From the NCBI GenBank assembly GCA_022711195.1, contig JAKLFN010000096.1, positions 1-7,866 on the forward strand: DNA of 7,866 bases. The letters run 5' to 3'. Each line of letters opens with the position of its first letter. The stretch's first letter is position 1. The notes below the pieces were generated by a model, which saw only the letters and a program-made list of their open reading frames with translations, was not told the DNA's origin and searched no databases. This DNA comes from Bacteroidota bacterium. Lineage in GTDB: Bacteria; Bacteroidota; Bacteroidia; Bacteroidales; VadinHA17. The translations under genes and the position numbers were made by a program. Of this stretch, positions 1 through 5,853 are shown in pieces.

Positions 1-334
1 TATTCCTTCGTGTTCTCTTTCTGTCTTCCCGGGGAGTCAGAACAATATAAAGATCCTCATCGGCTTTCTTCATGTGATACTGTTCCCTTGCGAATTTCTC
101 GAGATTCTGATTGTCGGTCTTAAGCTCTTTCAGTTTCCTTTTGTCTTCCTCAATCTTACCCTGGTAGTATTCCCTGTCTTTCCTGAGATCCCTGAGTTCA
201 CGCATATCTCTCACCCTTGCTATCAGATTATTGCCATCGAGAAAAATTATCCACAGCAGGAAGACAAATACCGTCAGGAAATATTTATTTCTGAACGAAA
301 CGGGGATTTTATCTATGAACCTGAACCTTAGCAT
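1..334 (-). CDS. ftsB: FtsB/DivIC-type septum formation protein, partial at its C-terminus
   Basis: Small bitopic inner-membrane protein of the FtsB/DivIC family, which in known cases joins an FtsL-type partner and promotes septal peptidoglycan synthesis. Reading leftwards from an ATG at 332-334 there are 111 codons and no stop before the window edge, so the extreme C-terminus is missing. A short basic N-terminus is followed by one membrane segment at about residues 18-33. A charged heptad-rich coiled coil follows at about 40-85, then the family signature LEKFAREQYHMKKADEDLY at 78-96, and a basic tail. No usable start lies further upstream and no Shine-Dalgarno is evident, which is normal in Bacteroidota. 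It begins 27 bp after the thiS-like gene on the same strand, so co-transcription is likely although the function is unrelated. The family call is firm; the choice between FtsB and DivIC naming is not. Confidence 0.85.
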   Translation of the reverse strand, partial: MLRFRFIDKIPVSFRNKYFLTVFVFLLWIIFLDGNNLIARVRDMRELRDLRKDREYYQGKIEEDKRKLKELKTDNQNLEKFAREQYHMKKADEDLYIVLTPREDRKRTRRN

Positions 335-361
335 TATGAGTGTAAAGTTAAAACTTTTTTT

Positions 362-565
362 TCATCCGCCACTCATGAGGTAGATCATATGTACTGTATC
401 ACCCTCCCTGATCAGCGCCGAATCATATTGGTCTTTTGGAATGAGTACACCGTTTATTTTAACGATCCTCATCCTGTAGGAGAACTTTTTCTGGATGAGC
501 ATCTCCGTTACCGTCAGCAAATCGCCGGTCAATTCTTCTTCGCGGTTATTGAGTATTATTTTCAT
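362..565 (-). CDS. thiS: ThiS/MoaD-like ubiquitin-fold sulfur carrier protein
   Basis: A 67-residue beta-grasp sulfur carrier ending in Gly66-Gly67, the tail that a ThiF/MoeB enzyme adenylates and that then carries a thiocarboxylate sulfur. The pattern VKINGVLI (35-42), then GDTV (55-58), then IYLMSGG (61-67) matches the ThiS family better than classical MoaD. Its ATG lies inside the end of the upstream thiF-like gene (4-bp ATGA overlap), so the two are almost certainly translationally coupled and work as a pair. In thiamine synthesis the carrier feeds ThiG. In molybdopterin synthesis the equivalent carrier (MoaD) works with MoaE. No thiG, thiH, thiC or moaE is in the window, and an AOR and a tungstate importer stand across the divergent promoter. 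A role in metal-pterin cofactor synthesis is therefore possible, but by inference only. The gene symbol reflects family, not proven pathway. Confidence 0.85.
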   Translation of the reverse strand: MKIILNNREEELTGDLLTVTEMLIQKKFSYRMRIVKINGVLIPKDQYDSALIREGDTVHMIYLMSGG

Positions 566-1167
566 CGAAGGAAATAATCTTTGTTTTTCTTCATCAGGAT
601 TTCTATAACTGTGTTTGCCTGCATGTTTGCAACAATCCCTACCCTGGGAGCCATCGGGGGAAGATCTTCACCGGCCGTAGTCGTTTCATCGCCGCAGATA
701 TATAATGTATCATCGATTTTTCTGAATTTAATGGAATCATTGTTTCCCCAGCCTGCCAGCCCTGAGCCTGCAATAACAGGTATGCCGGGCATTTCAGCAA
801 GAACGGTTTCAATGAGCATTACCTTCATTTCATCACTGTCGAAAGCTTCCACTATTACATCACATCCGGCAAACAGGGCAGGGATATTTGTTCTCCCAAG
901 TTTTTCGGTATAAGCCAGAACAGTAATGTCGGGATTTATACGTGCAATATTTTCCTTAAGCGCTTTTGTCTTATACTCTCCGACCTGGCTTGTAAAATAA
1001 TACTGGCGGTTAAGGTTAGCAGGTTCTACAATATCAAAATCAGAAATTACTATTGTTCCAATGCCGCTCCTTGCAAGGGCTACAGCACAGTTTGATCCGA
1101 GGCCTCCGGCTCCTGCTATTCCAACCCTGAATCCTGATAAATGATCCTTTACCGCTGAGAACCTCAT
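562..1167 (-). CDS. thiF: Short ThiF-family adenylyltransferase (E1-like) for the adjacent ThiS
   Basis: Rossmann-fold E1-like enzyme that activates the C-terminal glycine of a sulfur carrier as an acyl-adenylate. Visible residues are the nucleotide loop GAGGLGSN (19-26), the acidic strand end ISDFDIVEPANLNRQ (41-55) with the Asn/Arg/Gln ATP-site residues, Lys66 in GEYK, and Asp110 in VEAFDSDE, the usual magnesium-binding position. At 201 residues it is shorter than E. coli ThiF or MoeB (about 250). It lacks the two CxxC zinc pairs and the usual catalytic Cys context, which is typical of the short ThiF 'family 2' proteins found beside ThiS. Cys158 is the only cysteine in its C-terminal half. 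The start is fixed by an in-frame TAG (1174-1176) just upstream. It follows the FKBP-like gene by 24 bp and overlaps thiS by 4 bp. MoaD activation (MoeB role) is the main alternative. Confidence 0.85.
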   Translation of the reverse strand: MRFSAVKDHLSGFRVGIAGAGGLGSNCAVALARSGIGTIVISDFDIVEPANLNRQYYFTSQVGEYKTKALKENIARINPDITVLAYTEKLGRTNIPALFAGCDVIVEAFDSDEMKVMLIETVLAEMPGIPVIAGSGLAGWGNNDSIKFRKIDDTLYICGDETTTAGEDLPPMAPRVGIVANMQANTVIEILMKKNKDYFLR

Positions 1168-1191
1168 TGATGCCTAAGTTTTATTATGCTT

Positions 1192-1677
1192 TCATCGAAG
1201 TCCAGACCTGATGCTGTCAAGCTTAATGGTCCATAAAACAGGCGTATAGCCGGGAACAATATTCCATATTCCCTCAAAACCGAATGCCAGAGACGACGGT
1301 GTCAGCAACCTGGACGTCCCTCCCTCCTTTATATAGTGCAATCCCTCGTCTACACCTTTTTCGGCATATTTAAATGACCCGAGTACATACTTATATGGAG
1401 TATTATAGGGATCGTTGCTGTCGAACTGTACGTAATCGGTGAATGCAGCTTTGTATTTGAAGTATAAAGTGTCGCCGTCAACAGGAAAGCTTCCTGTTCC
1501 GGGCTCAAGCTCAATTACATAAAGCCCGCTGGGGTATAACACATACGCCGTATCTCCAAGTGATTTTATATATTCATCGATGAGTTTTTGCTCATGTGCC
1601 TCCCATTTGTTATTCTCACAACCCGTCATGCTCAACACAAACATAAGCAGCACCCCGTATTTCAGATAATTCATCAT
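1192..1677 (-). CDS. Lipoprotein with a diverged FKBP-type peptidyl-prolyl isomerase domain
   Basis: 161-residue exported lipoprotein. A hydrophobic signal peptide ends in the lipobox LSMTGC with lipidated Cys20, so the protein should be anchored in the envelope. The rest, about 43-157, fits an FKBP fold: GDTLYFKYKAAF, then FDSN, then GVDEGLHYIKEGG, then TPSSLAFG, and a final strand PVLWTIKLDSI. Aligned by eye with human FKBP12, Tyr26, Phe36 and Asp37 correspond to Tyr75, Phe85 and Asp86. The Trp59 position appears to be Val109, Tyr82 is Phe132 and Phe99 is Trp149. Isomerase activity may therefore be weak and the domain may act mainly as a chaperone. Two successive ATG codons can serve as start; the first is used here. 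It is the first gene of the leftward set, 24 bp before thiF. Similar small FKBP lipoproteins are common in Bacteroidota, and no substrate can be named. Confidence 0.75.
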   Translation of the reverse strand: MMNYLKYGVLLMFVLSMTGCENNKWEAHEQKLIDEYIKSLGDTAYVLYPSGLYVIELEPGTGSFPVDGDTLYFKYKAAFTDYVQFDSNDPYNTPYKYVLGSFKYAEKGVDEGLHYIKEGGTSRLLTPSSLAFGFEGIWNIVPGYTPVLWTIKLDSIRSGLR

Positions 1678-1888
1678 ATTAAAAATATTTTTGCGAAAGT
1701 TACAAACCTTTTTCTAATTGAAGCCATAAGGATTATGAACGATGTAAAAGGTTTTTTATTTTTAAACACCCTGACATTTCCAGTCGTTAAACCTGGTACT
1801 GCCTCCAGACTGATTTATATCATGGCGCAGCATCACAAAAAATTGTAAATTTGAGGTTTACAGCTTTTTAAGGAAAAAAACTTAATCT
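1678..1888. other. Divergent intergenic region between the FKBP-like and AOR genes
   Basis: This AT-rich gap of 211 bp must hold promoters for both arms. On the plus strand the best -7 match is TAAATTTG (1846-1853). On the minus strand the only resemblance is TAACTTTC (complement of 1695-1702), one mismatch from TAnnTTTG and without a convincing -33 element. A third TGTAAA lies at 1743-1748, matching one arm of the dyad nearer the AOR gene. Open frames that cross this gap on the plus strand have no family features. I see no tRNA and no recognisable riboswitch. Confidence 0.6.
1844..1862 (+). promoter_or_regulatory. Candidate AOR promoter -7 box overlapped by an inverted repeat
   Basis: TGTAAA (1844-1849) and TTTACA (1857-1862) are perfect 6-bp inverted arms around a 7-base spacer. 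The left arm overlaps TAAATTTG (1846-1853), which fits the Bacteroidota -7 consensus TAnnTTTG and would place the transcript start about 30 bases before the AOR ATG. No TTTG-like -33 element is found 19-21 bases upstream, which suggests a weak or activator-dependent promoter. A dyad at this spot could be an operator. Arms this short and AT-rich can arise by chance, so this is a candidate only. Confidence 0.35.
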
Positions 1889-4042
1889 ATGGATATAAAC
1901 GCATTAAAAGCTCAACACACTCTCATTAAAAGGTGGGATTACCAGTGGACACCGTTATTAAAAGGGTATACCGACAGGATACTCTATATTAACACAGGTA
2001 CTGCAGAGGTGACCGCAAAAGATGTTCCTCCGGAAATGAAAGAGAAGTTCATAGGTGGAAAAGGATACGGACTGAGACTGTTGTGGAATGCCACAAAACC
2101 AGATACGAAATGGAATGATCCTGATAATGAGATAGTTATCTCTTCAGGCCCTATTGGAGGCATAACGCAATACTCTGGAACAGGCAAATCGCTGGTAGTT
2201 AGCCTCTCTCCTCAGACCGGATCGGTAATGGACAGCAACGTGGGAGGTTTCTTCGGACCTTTCCTTAAATTTTCAGGATTCGATGCACTGGAACTACAGG
2301 GGATTGCCGGAGAAGATATAATAATATTTATCGACGGCATTAACCATAAAGTCGAGATATTTAAAGCACCACCGGAATGCCCCGACAGCCATATCCTTGC
2401 TGAACAACTCACGGAAATGTTCGCAGATACTGAAAATGAGAAGAAGAACATTGGGGTGGTGACAACAGGTACTGCTGCCAAAACCACCCTGATGGGAATG
2501 CTGAACTTTACCTTTTACGATCCAAAACGAAAAAAGGTCAGGCTGAAGCAGGCAGGCCGCGGTGGCATAGGTACTGTGTTCAGGAATAAAAAAATCAGAG
2601 CGCTCGTCTGTAAAGTGCCGGGAGTAAAAGGGAATCTTAATAACGTTGTCGACCTTGAGGCAATAATGGAGAGGGGCAGACGATTTAACCGCGAAATGCG
2701 TGAACTCGACGACAAACAATGCCAGATGAGGCAGACAGGAACGGCACACCTGATGGAAATAATGAACGACCACGACCTGCTTCCCACACATAACTACCAG
2801 TATGGCAGTCATAAGGATGCCTTTAAGATCGATTCCTCAGTGTGGAAAAGAAATTTTACACAGAATATTCCCGACGGATGCTGGATCGGATGCAATATGT
2901 CGTGCAGTAAAGGCGTCGATGACTTTGAAATAAAAACCGGACCCTACAGGGGAAACAAAGTAATTGTCGACGGACCGGAATACGAAAATGCTGCAGGCCT
3001 GGGTTCCAATGCGGGGATATTCGATCCGGACTATATTATCGAAGCAAACTTCTATTGCGATACATATGGTATTTGTACAATAACCTGGGGTACTACCGTA
3101 GCCTTCATTATGGAATGCTTCCAGAGAGGTATACTTAATAAGGAAAGAGCATCCGGGATTGAACTCCACTTCGGCGATGCTGCTGCAGCCCTTGAATTGC
3201 TCCATATGACAGCCCGGGGTGAAGGATTCGGAAAGATAGCCGGGCAGGGAGTAAGGAGAATGAAACAACTTTTTATTGAGAAAGGTTGGGGCGATCCTCA
3301 GCTTCTCTTCGATATTGCAATGGAAAACAAGGGATTAGAATACTCACAGTATATGTCGAAGGAATCCCTCGCTCAGCAGGGCGGGTATGCAATGACTAAC
3401 AAGGGTCCGCAGCATGATGAAGCCTGGCTTATCTTTATGGACATGGTGAACAACCATATCCCTACCTTTGAAAATAAAGCTGAAGCGCTTCATTACTTCC
3501 CCATGTTCAGGACATGGTTCGGTCTTGTTGGTCTCTGCAAGCTTCCCTGGAACGACGTGGAACCCGAAAATAACGCAACCACCGACGAGCCTGCAAAGGT
3601 CCCGGAACATGTCGATAATTATGTAACTATATATAAGGCTGTTACTGGTCGGGAATTTGATAAGCACAGGCTGATCCAGGACTCGGAAAGAGTCTATAAC
3701 TTCCAGAGGATCTTTAACCTGCGAAGAGGTTATGGGACAAGAATTCATGACCGGCAGCCATACCGCGCTGCAGGTCCTGTCACTAAAGAAGAGTATCAAT
3801 CACGTGCTGAACGATACGATAAGCAGCTCCGTGAGAAACTGGGAGTTAATACTGAAGGATTGACGACTGAAGAGAAAATGAAGATACTCCGTAAGTATCG
3901 CGAAGATCAATATGAGAATCTTCTCGATGCTGTCTATAAAAGAAGAGGATGGAACAGGAACGGGGTTCCGACAATTGACTTTCTCAGGAAAATTGGAATG
4001 GATCTGCCAGAAGTTATTGAGGTCGTAAAAGATTTTCAGTAG
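1889..4042 (+). CDS. aor: Aldehyde:ferredoxin oxidoreductase family tungsten enzyme
   Basis: A 717-residue member of the AOR family, cytoplasmic enzymes with a bis-pterin tungsten (or molybdenum) site and one [4Fe-4S] cluster; typical members oxidise aldehydes with ferredoxin as acceptor, and the reaction can run in reverse. The N-terminal domain shows GGKGYGLRLLW (57-67), the glycine-rich stretch 95-125 and GGFFGPFLKFSGFDAL (119-134). Cluster ligands are Cys331, Cys335, Cys339 and probably Cys550. The first pterin motif is DTYGIC (391-396). The second is GLVGLC (545-550), where the usual leading Asp is Gly. Glu-containing GPEYENAAG (362-370) lies in the usual active-site region. About 110 residues longer than classical AOR, it has a 28-residue N-terminal extension and a charged segment near 629-680 before the family C-terminus RRGWNRNGVPT (685-695). 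The ATG is preceded by AAGGA at a long distance. No electron-partner gene is adjacent. The substrate cannot be inferred. Confidence 0.9.
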   Translation: MDINALKAQHTLIKRWDYQWTPLLKGYTDRILYINTGTAEVTAKDVPPEMKEKFIGGKGYGLRLLWNATKPDTKWNDPDNEIVISSGPIGGITQYSGTGKSLVVSLSPQTGSVMDSNVGGFFGPFLKFSGFDALELQGIAGEDIIIFIDGINHKVEIFKAPPECPDSHILAEQLTEMFADTENEKKNIGVVTTGTAAKTTLMGMLNFTFYDPKRKKVRLKQAGRGGIGTVFRNKKIRALVCKVPGVKGNLNNVVDLEAIMERGRRFNREMRELDDKQCQMRQTGTAHLMEIMNDHDLLPTHNYQYGSHKDAFKIDSSVWKRNFTQNIPDGCWIGCNMSCSKGVDDFEIKTGPYRGNKVIVDGPEYENAAGLGSNAGIFDPDYIIEANFYCDTYGICTITWGTTVAFIMECFQRGILNKERASGIELHFGDAAAALELLHMTARGEGFGKIAGQGVRRMKQLFIEKGWGDPQLLFDIAMENKGLEYSQYMSKESLAQQGGYAMTNKGPQHDEAWLIFMDMVNNHIPTFENKAEALHYFPMFRTWFGLVGLCKLPWNDVEPENNATTDEPAKVPEHVDNYVTIYKAVTGREFDKHRLIQDSERVYNFQRIFNLRRGYGTRIHDRQPYRAAGPVTKEEYQSRAERYDKQLREKLGVNTEGLTTEEKMKILRKYREDQYENLLDAVYKRRGWNRNGVPTIDFLRKIGMDLPEVIEVVKDFQ

Positions 4043-4102
4043 CCGCGTAGTGTCTGATCTTCATACTTATAATTACAGCTGATCATTGATTGTTTTCAGA
4101 TT

Positions 4103-5050
4103 ATGAGGCGACTTGTTTTTTTATTTGTTCTACTTCCGGCTTTTCTTCCGGGCTGCCGCAACAATCCTGCATCAAAAACCGATCAACTAATTATTTTTCA
4201 TGCCGGAAGCCTGTCGGTTCCCTTTAAAATGCTGGCAGACGATTTTGAAGAAAAGAATCCGGGATTAAAAATATTAATGGAACCGGCAGGCAGCCTTGTA
4301 TGTGCAAGAAAGATAACTGAGCTGAAAAAGCCATGTGACATCATTGCTTCAGCCGATTATTTTGTTATCAACCAGCTTATTGTTCCGGAATATGCATCCT
4401 GGAGCATCCGTTTTGCCACCAATGAAATAGTAATCGCCTTCAGCGAGAAATCAAAGTATGCCGGTGAGATCAATTCACAAAACTGGATCGATATTTTGCT
4501 GAAGAAAGATGTTATCTATGCCAGGTCAGATCCCGATTCAGATCCCTGCGGCTACAGGTCGGTGCTGACATTTAAGCTGGCAGAGGATTACTATCACCGT
4601 CCGTTGCTGGCTGATGAGCTGCAGCAGAAAGACCGGTCGTTCATCCGTCCTAAGGAGGTCGATCTTGTTGCATTGATCGAATCGAATGCTGTTGATTATA
4701 TGTTCCAGTACAAATCGGTTGCCATACAGCATAACCTCCTATATATTGAGCTGCCTGATGAGATTAATCTCGGGAATCCTTCTATGAATGGTATTTATAG
4801 TCTTGTTCATCACAATGTTACTGGCAGCAAGCCGGGAAGCTCGATGAGAATTACAGGGGAGTATATTAATTACAGCCTTTCCGTATTAAAAAATGCACCC
4901 AACAGCAGCAAGGCTGTTGAATTTGTGGAATTCATTATAAGCCCTGAAGGAATGGATATCTTCAGAAAATCAGGCCAGGATCCGATTATCCCTTTTTCAA
5001 CCGAGCAGCCTGACCTGTTGCCTTGGAATCTCAAGAAACACCTGAAATGA
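4103..5050 (+). CDS. wtpA: Tungstate/molybdate-binding lipoprotein of an ABC importer (WtpA/ModA type)
   Basis: Substrate-binding protein that captures tungstate or molybdate outside the cytoplasmic membrane and delivers it to the permease. The signal peptide ends in LPGC with lipidated Cys18. Family signatures are HAGSLSVPF (33-41), PAGSLVCARKITEL (61-74), SADY (83-86), RSDPDSDPCGYRS (141-153), EVDLVALIE (185-193), YKSVAIQH (203-210) and LPDEINL (217-223). Asp147 and Glu185 sit at the places of the Asp and Glu that complete octahedral oxyanion coordination in archaeal ModA/WtpA proteins. This pattern is the archaeal-type WtpA rather than the E. coli ModA type. It lacks the long insertion found before the Glu region in the Archaeoglobus protein. 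It starts 60 bp after the AOR gene with no terminator visible between them, and its stop overlaps the permease start. Preference for tungstate over molybdate is inferred from family and from the AOR neighbour. Confidence 0.92.
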   Translation: MRRLVFLFVLLPAFLPGCRNNPASKTDQLIIFHAGSLSVPFKMLADDFEEKNPGLKILMEPAGSLVCARKITELKKPCDIIASADYFVINQLIVPEYASWSIRFATNEIVIAFSEKSKYAGEINSQNWIDILLKKDVIYARSDPDSDPCGYRSVLTFKLAEDYYHRPLLADELQQKDRSFIRPKEVDLVALIESNAVDYMFQYKSVAIQHNLLYIELPDEINLGNPSMNGIYSLVHHNVTGSKPGSSMRITGEYINYSLSVLKNAPNSSKAVEFVEFIISPEGMDIFRKSGQDPIIPFSTEQPDLLPWNLKKHLK

Positions 5051-5853
5051 TCAAGAACACTCCTTTTAACTGGATAATGCTCTTCCTTTCATCGCTGGTG
5101 CTACTCTTCATTCTGGCGCCGCTGGTTGGAATGTTCATGAAAACAGGTGGTTCTGAACTTCTTGAGACAATCAACGACAATGATGTCCGTGAAAGCATCT
5201 GGCTGACGCTCTGGGTAGCCTTTGCAGCAACCCTGATCTTTGCCATAGGATCTGTGCCCCTGGCCTGGCTGCTTGCAAGGAAGAGATTCCCTTTTAAGAA
5301 AATTGTACAGGGAATAATTGACTTGCCGGTGGTACTGCCTCATACTGCAGCCGGACTTGCCGTACTCGGATTCATTTCCCGCGACGGCTTCCTGGGTAAA
5401 GCCGCCGATGCTGTCGGACTTACACTTATTAATAATCCTGCCGGAATTGCAATAGCCATGGCCTTTGTCAGCGTTCCATTCCTTATTAACGCGGCCCGTG
5501 ATGGCTTTGCCGCAGTACCAGAACGCCTCGAAAAGGCAGCCCTTACCCTGGGAGCCAGCCGTTCCAGGGTCTTCTTTACAGTGTCGCTGCCAATTGCCTG
5601 GCGTAGTATCATGACCGGATTCGTAATGATGTTTGCCCGTGGAATGAGCGAGTTCGGCGCTGTAGTGATTGTCGCCTATCATCCTATGATCGCCCCTGTG
5701 CTGATATACGAACGTTTCAGCTCCTTCGGAATTAATTATGCAAGACCGGCTTCAGTATTGTTCATACTTGTTGCCCTGGCTCTCTTCATATTACTCCGCC
5801 TGATACCTGCCAGTAAAAAAGAGATAAAACCGGTTTCCGATGCTGAAGCTTGA
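5047..5853 (+). CDS. wtpB: Tungstate/molybdate ABC transporter permease
   Basis: Inner-membrane permease, expected to work as a homodimer with WtpC. The 268 residues contain about six hydrophobic segments (near 9-30, 50-75, 91-110, 131-148, 186-209 and 234-253). The EAA coupling loop EKAALTLGASRSRVFF (162-177) docks the ATPase. I use the ATG at 5047, which overlaps the wtpA stop as ATGA. An in-frame TTG at 5023 would add eight residues and a 28-bp overlap, but it is less likely because ATGA coupling is common and the extra residues precede the natural N-terminus. The C-terminus overlaps wtpC by 14 bp. PVVLPHTAAG (94-103) and GMSEFGAVV (199-207) are typical of molybdate/tungstate/sulfate permeases. 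Identity as the importer permease is secure; the exact anion is set by WtpA. Confidence 0.92.
   Translation: MIKNTPFNWIMLFLSSLVLLFILAPLVGMFMKTGGSELLETINDNDVRESIWLTLWVAFAATLIFAIGSVPLAWLLARKRFPFKKIVQGIIDLPVVLPHTAAGLAVLGFISRDGFLGKAADAVGLTLINNPAGIAIAMAFVSVPFLINAARDGFAAVPERLEKAALTLGASRSRVFFTVSLPIAWRSIMTGFVMMFARGMSEFGAVVIVAYHPMIAPVLIYERFSSFGINYARPASVLFILVALALFILLRLIPASKKEIKPVSDAEA

Noticed and set aside
74..331. Plus-strand open frame of 85 codons at the left edge
   Set aside because: It is antisense to the FtsB/DivIC-like gene, whose family signature is read on the minus strand.
1588..1848. Plus-strand open frame of 86 codons across the divergent promoter region
   Set aside because: It begins opposite the signal peptide of the lipoprotein gene and continues into AT-rich noncoding DNA; the product has no recognisable features.
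1678..1888. Molybdenum/tungsten cofactor riboswitch before the AOR gene
   Set aside because: No long set of conserved stems is visible, and the predicted 5' leader after the candidate promoter is only about 30 bases.
2294..2812. Minus-strand open frame of 172 codons inside the AOR gene
   Set aside because: It lies wholly opposite conserved AOR sequence and shows no domain or motif; other antisense frames in the same gene are rejected for the same reason.
5023..5046. TTG start for wtpB eight codons upstream
   Set aside because: The ATG at 5047 forms an ATGA overlap with the wtpA stop and gives a normal N-terminus; the TTG has no supporting ribosome binding site.
5101..5682. Minus-strand open frame of 193 codons opposite wtpB
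   Set aside because: It is antisense to the permease, whose EAA loop and membrane segments are clear; the product is low in hydrophobic order and has no family resemblance.
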